From the NCBI GenBank assembly GCA_003993805.1, contig RSEF01000005.1, forward strand, positions 38,347,268 through 38,411,267: 64,000 nt of DNA. Direction: 5' to 3'. This document shows positions 10,078-20,940 of this stretch, piece by piece (the stretch's first letter is position 1; every line of letters starts with the position of its first letter). Source of the stretch: Himantopus leucocephalus. Taxonomy: Eukaryota > Chordata > Aves > Charadriiformes > Recurvirostridae. Made by a program: the position numbers and the translations under genes. The notes under the pieces are model-generated. The model had not been told where the DNA came from, ran no database searches, and saw only the letters and a list, made by a program, of their open reading frames with translations.

Positions 10078-13000
10078 TTAGCAAACACCTTGTATATAAT
10101 GTCTGAAGAAAAATAAATGCAAATCGCATCCAGAGCTAGTAAAGTGTCTGCATTGTTACAGAAAGGGAGGAGATCTTCAGATGTATGATGCTTCCCGTGT
10201 CACTTTACTCTCCTTTTAAAGGGGAGATGCAGTATGGCAGTCATGAAAGAAAGGATGACAGGAGCCCCAGATTAAACCAGTGCTTTTCAAAATGGAAGTT
10301 TGAATGACTACGAAGTATGTTTGGGAAGAGATAATAAGACACTCCCCCCAACACCTCCCCTTCCCCCTCCCCCCCGGAAAATACTCCCTCTTCCCCAAAA
10401 CCTTGTCGTTCCTGGCAGCCATAAGAAGTGTGCAACGTTTACTTTGGGCTGGTGAAGCTGGGACGGGGCAGAGCCAAGGCTGAGATCTCCAGAGGCTGGA
10501 CGTGTTCTTTGTGGAGCAGAGAAAAACTGGTGATGGACAGTGGTGTGGGAAGATGAGGAGGGATGGCTGCAGGGAGGACAGCAGGGAGTGCCGATGAGAA
10601 ACTGAGCTAAACATGTTCTCTGTAGGGCTCATCTCGACCTGCATAAATGAGGCAGTTCAGTGTTACTTAAAGTAACGCAAAGGCATCTGTCCAAGGCTAC
10701 CTGATACAGGTAATGAAGCTGAAGGGAAATGAGAGGCATGCAGATGGTAGGGCTGGTCTCTGAAGCAGAGAGCAGAGCTTTGCACACTGAGGCTGGGAAA
10801 ATAGCCAGATTGTCCTTAAAATTTGCAAAGACAACAAATTCCACAGAAACCCTGGGTGTTTTTCTGATGCTCACTGGTGAAAGCCACTTTTTTGGTGACT
10901 GAAAGGAAATGGAGCAGCAAAACGGATTACAGCAGCAGCTAGTAATTTTGTGACGCTTCTTTTTCTTTTGAAGATGTTGTTCAGAGTCTTGCTTGGGAAA
11001 ACATGTTGTAGCTCATTTCAAAACTTTGCTGAAGTCGGTAGGGGTGCAGCCTCGCACTTCAGGTGCTTCTAAGAAAGGGTGAAGCCCGTTGCCTCCCCTC
11101 GGCTCCTCTCTCTTTCCACTTGCAGCAGGTCCAGTGCCTTGGCCGCAGGCTCAGCTGTGCTGCGGTGAGGGGCCTCGTGGTCTGGACCTCATGAGCCCCA
11201 TGCCTTGATGGCGAAGGCATAGCAACAGGCTGCGAGTAGAGGACAGGTCTCTGCTTGTCTTGAGCCAGAGCTCTTATTTCCTTTTCTTCTCAATTTTCTA
11301 GCTGTCTTCAGAGAGTGCAGGGATGAGGTAACTCTGGTGTTAGGGGATTGGTGTCACTGATGTGCCAAGTGTCAGGATTTCACCTTGGCGCGTCTGAACT
11401 GTTTGGAGAGATCACGCTACCTGGCTGTATTGTCTGTTGACTGCAGCATATTTACACTTATTTATTCTCCCTCCTGTAAGCGATACTTAAAATTCAAACC
11501 TTAAGCCAACTAAATCCACTGAAGTGGAGCTGAATATTTGTGAAAAACAAGTAAAAGTCTCTTCTCAAAGCATAAACACTTGTATTTTCCTTGCACTCAG
11601 TGTAAATGCTACTGTAAAGTGAACTTAGCGCTGATGAAGTGTGCTCATTTGAAGGCTCTGAAGCTGGAACTCTCTACCCGCAGGCAAATCAACGGGGAAC
11701 TGCTGATGCAAAATCCTTGGCTGAGCGGTTCAGCTCCGCACAGGGCTGGGAACTGCAGATAGCCTGAGCCGACTACAGTACGGGATATATTTCAGTCTGT
11801 GGCGGCACAGAGCAGCTCCATGTGAGGTTTCTTTACCTTACTTCTTAGTGAGGGCAGTTAGGTACATTGAACTTAAGAATAAAATTAAAATATGTTTTCT
11901 GATGAAAGTCCATTTGCTGTACTTCGTAATGAGTGTATCTCTGGCAAACTGCCCAAAAAGCCTCTCACAGCTTAGACTGCACTTTGGGCTGAGCTTAGGG
12001 AGTTGGCTCTTTCCCTTCCCTCGAGAGATGTTCAAGTAGGACTCACTTCCATTAGCTTTGTGATATTTTTGCAGACCTCTCAAAGCCATACGATACTCCA
12101 CCTCGTCTTTATTCAGCTTGGGTGTTTATTGCACCCACCAGCCCCATGCTCCACCAGTGGTGATGGTTCTACAACAATCTGCACCGTGCAGCACAACCAG
12201 AATGTGACGGGTGAGACGGGGGTGTGCCCTAGAAAATTAGGGAGAAATATTTCCACTGCTTACCATCTTCTGCCGATTGATTCCCACTAATTTTAATGGG
12301 GAGCTTGGCAACAGCTGAGGAAGTGGAAGGTAACCAGGGATAACCGAGAAGGAAAAACGTCAGAGATTTTTAATTCCTACAGACCTATACTGGTGCTAAA
12401 CATGATCTCTTTTGGCATGATGAAGGGCCAAAAATTGGGTAATCCAATCAAATTAGTTCCATGCCTTCTTTCTTTCTGCTGATATTAACTGTGTTCCAGG
12501 TTGGGTTAAAGCTGTTCCGGGTTGAGACATCAAGCTGAGGAGTACTCAAAACTTTCCTCCAAGGAACAAAGGCATTTCTAAGGATGGGATAAATTTTTGA
12601 TACTTTGTATGAATGTATCTTTCATACAGACTTTTTGGCTTTTATTGGCCTGTGGAAATCCAAGTATTTCTTTAAAAAAAATTGCATTTTCCTGATGCCT
12701 TATAGTTTGGAGATAGAAACCACACTTTCAGAATTAACATTTCATCATAGTTGGTGAGTGATTGGCGGTTGTAAACATCCATACATCTTAATTTTCACTG
12801 CATTTGGTAGGATGATAGGGTGATTCAATCCTGACTGGAAGTAAGGGCTATTATATATGATACAGTATTGGAAAACCGGTAATAACCTGAAAGATGAGAT
12901 TGCCTCGTATTGGGTGTTCATGTCTTACTCAATAGAAGCTTCTAATTATGCTGGTAACACTGGATACCTGTGTTTCAAAATTTTGATTATTAATTACTGT

Positions 13001-13361
13001 TTCCATTATGAGCCACTAGATAGATAATTGCAATGGTCATCTGTGTCTGAAGACAACAGGAATCTGGATTAAACCAAGTTCCTGTTCACAACGTGTTTCT
13101 GAAGGGAGATGGGGCCTTGCACGAGGTGTTACTAATGCCTATTTGCTAGAAGCCACTTCTGAAGGCCATGACCTGGCTGGAAAACGGGCAGCTGAGGAAG
13201 CCGGTTACCTGGAGGTGCTGGGTCAGAGCCTGTTCCAGGCAGTTTTGGCTAGAGGGTTTGTAGATGTCCACAGCATTATGCTTTACCTTGGGAACAGGAG
13301 GAAGTGACTTTCTGTTTTATATTGACTTATCCCAGAGAGTGTGTGGGTATTATTTTTTTTT
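10078..13361. other. unique sequence, no gene seen
   Basis: A C-rich tract lies at 10343-10376. No other repeat and no credible exon were recognised. The frames near 10216-10644 and 11838-12101 are short, lack splice context and do not resemble a protein I know. Confidence 0.5.
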
Positions 13362-13461
13362 NNNNNNNNNNNNNNNNNNNNNNNNNNNNNNNNNNNNNNN
13401 NNNNNNNNNNNNNNNNNNNNNNNNNNNNNNNNNNNNNNNNNNNNNNNNNNNNNNNNNNNNN
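13362..13461. other. assembly gap, exactly 100 N
   Basis: Exactly 100 ambiguous bases, the usual placeholder for a gap of unknown size. It directly follows a run of T, so a homopolymer probably stopped the assembly. Confidence 0.98.
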
Positions 13462-16400
13462 GCCTCAACTCCTGTTTTGCTTTCCAGAACTGGCTCCAAC
13501 TGGTCTTTGAGGACTGGAAAATGTGGGGTGGGTGTCTCTGCTAGCCTCTGCAGCCCCAACCCAGTGGCCTGAGCACCAGACCTGTTGTGATGTTCTCCTG
13601 ACGTTTGTGAAGGGTAGGAGGTATGCCGCACAATAGCGTGGTGAGTTAGATGTCTTTTTATTATGGATCTAAGTACTTGTGGTCAAGCCTGGGCAAGTAG
13701 GCACTAATGAGAGCCTAGGTCATGAAACAACAGCATAGAAGTACATAGCGTTGCCTGGTAAGGAGTAGTACCAAGGCAAAAAGTAAATATCCTGGCTTCC
13801 GGACTGCGAGTTCAGGCGTATGGGATTTATATGCTATCTTTAATTGTGCTTTTATCTCGGCCTATGAAACCTCAGCAGGGGAATACGGAGTCAAGTAACA
13901 GCTCTGTGCTTTGAGGACGGTGGAGCCAAGTGGGGATGGCTTGTGCCCACAGCTGCATTCAGCTTTCCAGCAGGAGTGCGCTCCCTGTGTTTTCTTCTTG
14001 TGATGCACAGAGAGCAGAAAGGTTATGATTATTTTCTGGCTTGTGGGTTTAATGAAAGCTTGGAAAACCTGGTCTTGTTTATCCCCATTCCAAGATGACT
14101 TTCAGACCCTTGCTTTTTTGGTTTGAAAAGCTTATCTACGTCAAAAACCCTATCTATGTTACCGTGGCACGAACCCATGCTTTAGGTGGTTTATGTTTCA
14201 AGTCAAATCTGACACAGCTGCAGTGCTTAAAGGGTAGACCTGAAGGTAAGTTAAACACAGTGTTCCTTCACATCTCTCTCCTCTTCCTGACCTGCCATAG
14301 CTCTTGCAGTGGAAAAGGAGACACGAGGATGACTGTGCCCACGCACAGCACGGAGTAAAATACTCTGATCTCATCATCATCTCCATTTTGTAAATATATA
14401 TCCAGAGCACAGCAGTGACAAACTCTTATTTATCCAGCTCCTAATTCCCCTTAGAAATGTGTTACATGCCAAAGTTTATCTGGAGTCTCCAATGCCTCAT
14501 TTTAGGTCCAAACAGACATTAGAGGTATTAAGCTCTCCACTGCTCCTCGGCTTTTCATGCATCCCAGCTGGAGTTTGTTTATATTGCAACACAGTGCCAA
14601 ACAAGGCACACCCAAGAGCAGGCTCTGCACACAGTCAAAATCTTTAATAAACAAAATGAGGTTAAGCCCATTCTTTATTGAAAAAAAAAGGCGGGGGGGA
14701 GAGGGGGAGTCCTTTCAGTCTTGAAATCCTGCAGGTTTTTGGTTGGGTTTTTTTGTTTTGTTTTTAATTTAATGATATTTTGGAGCCAGAATACTTATTT
14801 TTAGGAAGATGAAAGTTGACAAGACTGCTTTTTTCTGTTGTCCTCCTGCCTTTATTTTGCTGTTGTCCCTCTTTCCCCTCTTTGCTCACTCTTTTCCCTT
14901 TCAGGTCCTGTTTTAAATTTATGCCCTTTCTGGTTGTACTGAAAGCCTGTTTCCTGATTCATCCCATTTTCTATGCCTTTTGTTGGTTATCCTTTTCCTT
15001 GTTTTAAGGCTTTTGAGGCAAGGACATCTGTATTTTAGGTTATGGATAATATGCTTTCCATATTTATTACCCTACTGTTCTGGTTTTATTTGGTCTGGTT
15101 TTTAACATACCCTGTAAAATAACAGCTTTCCCTGTTTGCTTACCAGCTTTCTTTGAGCTTTCTCAATGTCTAGATTTATCCTTGTGTTGTACTTATTTGC
15201 TGAGGTTGTTTTCATACAGCAGCTGTAGGTATTTTGGTTTGGAAGGAAGTGTGAAGTGCTAGTTACAGATTACCCAGGAGCTCGGCTGGTGAGCCAGAGT
15301 CCGGTACGTTGTTCTGGCTTGGTCTGCTGTAAAATTGCTCTTGATAATTACTTACTGCCTCCTCCAGCCCACAGCTTTTGGATGCTAATGGAGGTTTCCC
15401 CTCATTGTCAGGGAAGACTTGTACAACCAGGTTCCTGAGTCTTGTTATCGGAAGCGTTTGGTATGGGGAAGGAACAACTACCTGCTTTTGTAGCTTTCAA
15501 AAGCCTGTGTAAATCTTAGCTCTGTGGTGAAACCTGGCAGAAGTATGTGTTTTTACTGTATCAGATACGTTTGTTTGCCACCAACAGTGCTCTTGTCTTC
15601 AAAATACAAAGAGCAAATGACTTGTACAGCTGAGGCGCATCCCATTTCATGTGGGAAGTCTCTCATAGGTGCAGGTTTTGCTGTCGCAGCCAGTATGCAC
15701 AGTATGATGACGGCAGTTCCCAGGTAACACTGTGCAATTATCTGGGTTTTTTTTGTCTTCAAAGCTCAGCTGTGCAGGGATCTTGGCTGCTCTGGGCCCA
15801 TCTCTGAAGCTGAGTTTTGCCAGCTGTGCCTTCCTTACCCTTTGGGATTACTGTGAAGCACTGGCCAGACTGGGCTGCAAAACCCTTGGTGTTTTACAGA
15901 TCTTCCAGCCGGGGGCCGATGGCACCGCTGCCCTCCTGGGAGGGGGTGTCCAGGACCAGCAGCTCTGCTCCTGTTCCAGGAGGTGATGAAGCCTCTATTG
16001 GAGGACCCTGCTCAACAGGCGATTTGGAGCAATCTGGGGCAGTGGTTTCTAGAGAGTGACGGGTTGCAAGCCCAGAGGAAGGTACAGTTATGATCAGTCT
16101 CTAGCAGGGAAGATAAACAACGCTGGGGAAAAGAGCTGCTGAGGGAGGATCCCTCAGCTTTGTGTCAGGTTACTTACCCTGACATTGACAAACAGGTAGT
16201 TTTAACATCACTGGGGACATCCAGGTGGTCTATGTGTGTACCTGGCCCACGCTGAGTCTGTGCCATCACCTTGCTGCTCTACCTGAGCTAGCTCCACCAG
16301 TGTGGGTCTGGCTCGGCTATGCTCCTACCACACCTCCAATTGCACTGTGGTTTTATGTCTCATCTAGGAGATATTTTACCTGACTGCTTGATCTTAAGTG

Positions 16401-16940
16401 TTCCAGCTACTCTTGGGCAATCTGGACAGAGGGGACTGGTATGTGATACTATTCCACCTTGTGGTGAGCACTTTCGGTGGTGAGGTGGTCTTGAGCACGC
16501 TGGCTGGTGCGATGCCTCTTTTCTGTTTCCCTCCGCTCAGAAGGGTGACAGTTTACTTAACGTTTTCCAAGACAGTGTGATGATCAGCATGCTAATGGTC
16601 AAAACCAGTCAGACTGCTGTAAAGGGGAGGCAGCTCTCACTTCTCTGCACATTTGTGGGTTTTTAAGTCAACAAGATGTTTGTTTTGATGAATAGGCAAA
16701 AAAAACAAAAAAAAAGAGTCAGGGCAATGTTAGGATAGCAAAATCTGAGATCCGTAGGAAAAATGGGGCTGGACAGTGCCTTACTCATCTCCCAGCCAAG
16801 CGCAAGACCAGCTATGCAGATCAGCAGCATCCACTATGTTGAGCTAGATCCATGTCTGTCTAACCTGACAGATCACCAGTGATGGTGATTTTGTAAGATC
16901 CCTGCACGGTCTATTCCCCTGATTAGGGGAATGTGCATAC
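13462..16940. other. unique sequence, no gene seen; pyrimidine-rich stretch
   Basis: The plus strand is notably pyrimidine-rich at about 14821-14910. No exon or repeat family was recognised. Bases 16935-16940 (GCATAC) are the left target duplication of the LTR that follows. Confidence 0.5.
16935..16940. repeat. left 6-bp target site duplication of the LTR
   Basis: GCATAC immediately precedes the LTR and is repeated directly after it at 17301-17306. The intact match argues that the insertion is not very old. Confidence 0.9.
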
Positions 16941-17300
16941 TGTTGTGCCATTCGCCGAAACGGAGGGAAGAAGCAGTCGCTCAATATGAGTGATCAGCAA
17001 ACTTCGTTTATTCTAGTACTGTTACACCTTTTATAGTGGTCTTAGTTAGCACATACATATTACAAAGCTAAGCTTCTAATTGGTCAGAGATTACAGGCCA
17101 ATACACATCCTGTTATCGCACATACTTCTCATTCCTTCCCACCGTAAGACCCTTGTTAGGCTTTCACTGAACTAAACAAGGGCAGCCTATCCTTGTCGCT
17201 TATCGGTCCTTACACCAGCTGCTCTCGATACTTCTTCAGATCTTGATGAGTCAGCTCCGCAATGTTTACATGCCTTTGTTCAGCAAGCCAACTCTCCACA
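16941..17300 (-). mobile_element. solo LTR of a class II (ERVK/alpharetrovirus-like) endogenous retrovirus
   Basis: On the minus strand this 360-bp block begins TGTGGAGAG and ends GGCACAACA, the TG...CA ends of a retroviral LTR. It contains a TATA-like box, CTATAAAAGG, at 17036-17027. A polyadenylation signal, AATAAA, follows at 17012-17007. The short distance between them implies a very short R region, as in avian alpharetrovirus-type LTRs. The U5-like end is pyrimidine-rich. GCATAC flanks both sides (16935-16940 and 17301-17306), a perfect 6-bp target duplication, the size made by alpharetroviral and many ERVK integrases. There are no internal genes, so this is a solo LTR left by recombination between two LTRs. 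It could still carry promoter or polyadenylation activity; the sequence alone cannot show that. Confidence 0.92.
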
Positions 17301-17306
17301 GCATAC
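17301..17306. repeat. right 6-bp target site duplication of the LTR
   Basis: GCATAC immediately follows the LTR end and matches 16935-16940 exactly. Confidence 0.9.
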
Positions 17307-19700
17307 TTCAAATTAATGGGTGGATAAATGCACCTAGTGACTCCACTGTCACCTCCTCTTGGATTTCATGATGGCCATGGAGGAGGGAAGCAGATGTGGG
17401 TAATACCATGCCCGGGCAGTGCCTACCTCTCGTAGGTCCATCCTGCGATCCCCAGGGATGGGGGCTGATGCTGCGCATGGGTGGCCTGGCTGCGGTGCTC
17501 ACATCGTACGCCATACGGAGTTAGCTCTCAGCACTGCAAAGAGTAGGTTGAATCTGCACCGGCCAGATTTTAGATGTTTACTGCTTTCTGAACTTAATAT
17601 TGAGGGATGGGTTAGCTCAATAATGGTGACCCTCACAGCCTATCATAAAGCTCTCTGGAGGCAGAGAGACAACACGTGCAAACTTGTTCCTTGTCAGCAT
17701 AATGACAATAATGAAGTTACAATGTCAGCAGTGTTAATGGAAATTACAACAAAGCCAGGTATATAAAATACAATGCGATAATCTACAGCCAATTAAGCTT
17801 CATTGTAAAGTGACAATGAACTTAGCTGCAAATGATTACAAAGCTGCAAACTATGTGAGAGATCAGTTTGTTTATATTAGTACATTACTGTGTTTATCAG
17901 GCTGGCATGAATGGACCAGTTTTGCCTGAAAAAAACAGGCAGGGCTTTCCTAAATTTGGCTTTGGTTGTTGATTTGTAGCTCTTGAATGAGACCCACCAC
18001 TTTTAAAGATGGTGGAAAAATACGTATAATCTTTTGGCAACTTCTCACACAGTGCTTGCTGCCTAACTTTTACTTTGATAATATTGTTTATATTCAGAGT
18101 AATCTCCATCTCTACGTTGTACTGGAGGTACAGGAAAAGAAAAAGGGAGACAGTAACCCACAACCTTTAAATGAGATTTATCTCATGTAACTCTTGAGAT
18201 TTAAAATATACTTCTTAGGTGAGATGCTGAGTTTCTGACAGTACTTGCTTTTTCCTATATATATAAATGGTCTCCTTTCTGGTCCAAGTGCTGATTCAGT
18301 CACCTGAAATAGTGCTACAGGACAGACCCATCTAAATGATGGTGGAAATGGTTAATTCCAGTCTTTCAAGGTTAGCATCATCATGCTTCTGTCTCGATCC
18401 CGCTAACAGTTCATAAGGATTCAAACCTTTTAAAATGGAGGATGACAGCTGTGACTCATGGCCAGCCTATCCTGGCATTTACCCTGATGAGGAGATTTTT
18501 GTGACTCATTTGAGAACAGGCTGAGTTGCCTGATGTGCAGTCATTGTACCTCTGAGGGCGAGCCTTTTCCTCCTCAAAATAGGTTCCTATACAAATTGTT
18601 CCTGTACGATGTCACTCAGCACTCGGGTGACTCAAACAATGAAAATAGCAATGGGGTACTGAGCCCGCTCAACTAAGTGGCATAAAGGCTGAACTCCTCT
18701 CTGTTGATGTTCTGCCTCATGCGCTATATTGCTAGGAAAGAGCTCCCTTGATAAAACTCCAGGAGACACCAAAACTATTACTTCTCAAAAATACATGAGA
18801 GGCAGCTGCTCATCAATAGATTTGTCTAGACCACAATACTTGTCATTTCTCCAGAGTGTTGACGCATCACAGCGAGAAAAATGAGAACAAACTCATCTTT
18901 CCCAAGGTATGCCAGGAACAGAAGAGCTCATCCTTCAATGAGCACCTCTTAGATGGTAGGTCGGCCTCATGAGCTTAGTCATATGAGAGGTGAAAGAGAG
19001 CTCTTCCTTGTATTAACACGGGCCGTTTTTTGTCATTAGAGCAAAACTGAATCCGTTACGGAGAAGCACTGTTGGTGCTAGTGGTCAGGTTGAGTGGTCA
19101 TTACAACTGTCTAATGCTGTTTTTCCTTTGTTCAAATCCTCCTGTTTCCCCCTCCTTCCCGAAAAGTAGGAGTATTTGATCTGACCTCAAGCTTCTGCTC
19201 ATTACAGCCTTCCATGCTTCTGTCTCTTTGCTTATGAATCAAAATCCATCAGAAATATCTGCAGTTTTAATGCTATGGTGGTAGCACCCCTGGCATGTTG
19301 TTATAGCAACAGTGCATACTGTATATCTCAGAATATCCCACATTATAGCACTGAAATATTTTGTGTCCTGTCAGGTGCACAGTATCTGTGTTGTTTTAAA
19401 GGATATGTTGAAGCACCCATCTCCTTTCTCAGATAACAGCCCTGTTTCATTGCGCTTACTTTATAGTTCCTGAGTTTCTAATCATCCGTAACATTTGTCC
19501 CAGGACCGCTCCCAGCGCTGATACATCCCTTTTGTAATGGAGCGAGCGGAACTGCGTGTACATCCCCGGCAAAGAGTGAACAACTGATTTATACAGCGGC
19601 AGCAAAGGAGCTACTCTCTCCTGGAGTAAATGTGTGTAGCAAAATAAATTAATGTTCGGAATTAAAACTGGGCGAGACCAAAGGAGAGGTAAGCTTCTTT
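17307..19700. other. unique sequence, no gene seen
   Basis: No transposon or exon was recognised outside the candidate regulatory block. TGACTCA-like motifs occur at about 18453 and 18503. They are too short to call individually. Confidence 0.45.
17740..18060. promoter_or_regulatory. candidate conserved non-coding element (AT-rich, SOX-like sites)
   Basis: The block lacks repeats and coding potential. It is dense in short motifs used by developmental regulators: AATTAAGC at 17791, and CATTGT at 17801-17806 facing ACAATG at 17813-17818, the core of SOX sites in inverted arrangement. Conservation cannot be judged from one sequence, so this is inference from composition only. Confidence 0.2.
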
Positions 19701-20005
19701 CGGGGGGGGCGGGGAGATGGGTTGCACAGCTGAAAGTTCCTATTCTACCGCGAGTTACTGGGACGGAGCAGAAGTGATGACCGGACCTCTGGTGCTCTGA
19801 GGAGGGAAGACGAGGAGGTCATACTGGACCTTCCTGACTCTTCCCCATCCTACNCGGGGGGGGGGGGGATGGGTTGCATGGCTGGAAGTTCCTATTCTAC
19901 CGCGAATTACTGGGATGGAGCAGAAGTGATGACTGGACCTCTGGTGCTCTGAGGAGGGAAGACGAGGAGGTCATAGTGGACCTTCCTGACTCTTCCCCAT
20001 CCTAC
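19701..20005. repeat. ~150-bp near-duplicate either side of a single N
   Basis: Copy one (19701-19853) and copy two (19855-20005) both start with a C plus G-run and end in CTTCCCCATCCTAC, with N at 19854 between them. They differ at roughly seven sites out of 150. Several differences are CpG to TpG changes (GACGG to GATGG, GACCGG to GACTGG). This is more divergence than expected for an unmerged overlap of one haplotype. It may be a true tandem duplication, two diverged alleles placed in series, or uncorrected reads. Confidence 0.85.
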
Positions 20006-20879
20006 AGTGACCTGGGGATTTGTTTCTGTTTAGGGCCTGTGTTTTTTCCTGCAGCCGAGTAAGTCTCCTGGCTGTCGGTCCCAGCTCTGCTAAGCCCAAC
20101 ACAGCCCTCTGCTGTGTGCGAGTGGGAAGTCGTACAGCCTGGCCTCAACCCATCTACACCAGCTCCTTTTTCAGACGTGGCTTATGCTGATGTTGCCCAC
20201 CTACTCTCCTATTTTACCTCTGACTGGTATAGTGTTTGCATATCAGTTTAATGCTACCAAATGTTTTGCTTAGCTTGAAAATAAAAAAATCCATCAATCC
20301 TCTCCAAAATTTCACAGATGAGTGCTCTCCCTTCTTCGCCCCACCGAGCACCTCTGCAAAGGAGAGCCTCAGCCCACGCTTGCGTGAGCAGATGTAAAGG
20401 ACATCTCTTACGTGGGGGCTGTTTTTACAGGCTGTATCCTTCCCTCTGGGGAAGGAGTTGGAGCTGCAAATGGTTTATTTCCATTTACAGATGAAGTTAC
20501 CTCAAACGTGGCAGTTTCTGGGAGATGACAGCTAGTGACAGGAAAGCCTTCTTGACGGTTTTACCATTGATAATAGACTGTACTAATATATATCTGAATT
20601 TATGAAGCCTTCATTTGTGTCTGCCGCTGCATGTTCGCTGCGGAGGGGCGATCCCCACCTTGCGTCTCTGCAACAGCCCGTTCCCTGTTTCTCGTAGTGC
20701 TGTACAAGGACACCTTTTTTTTTTTTTGTCTGGTGGAAAAAATAAGAAAGGACAATATATGAAAAAATTAATAGGATCGAAAGGCTTTTGAGTCCTTTGA
20801 AAAGTGCATGGATGAATGCCTCCTGCCCGTGTTCTGCTTTTGCGGGCTTGTAACACAGAGATTAGAAATCTGCAGAAAA
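20006..20879. other. unique sequence, no gene seen
   Basis: Nothing beyond a T run near 20716 stands out. No exon or recognised repeat. Confidence 0.45.
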
Positions 20880-20940
20880 GCAGGGGGTGGACTAGATGAC
20901 CTGCAAAGGGTCCCTGTCAACCTCAACGTCTCTTTGATTA
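20880..20940 (+). mobile_element. CR1 3'-end remnant
   Basis: GGGGGTGGACTAGATGACCT followed by GGGTCCCTGTCAACCTCAAC is a diverged version of the diagnostic CR1 tail motif. Little or no upstream CR1 sequence is recognisable. Confidence 0.75.

Noticed and set aside
19130..19145. GTTCAAATCC as a tRNA T-loop or internal promoter
   Set aside because: No cloverleaf or A-box is present at the right distance.
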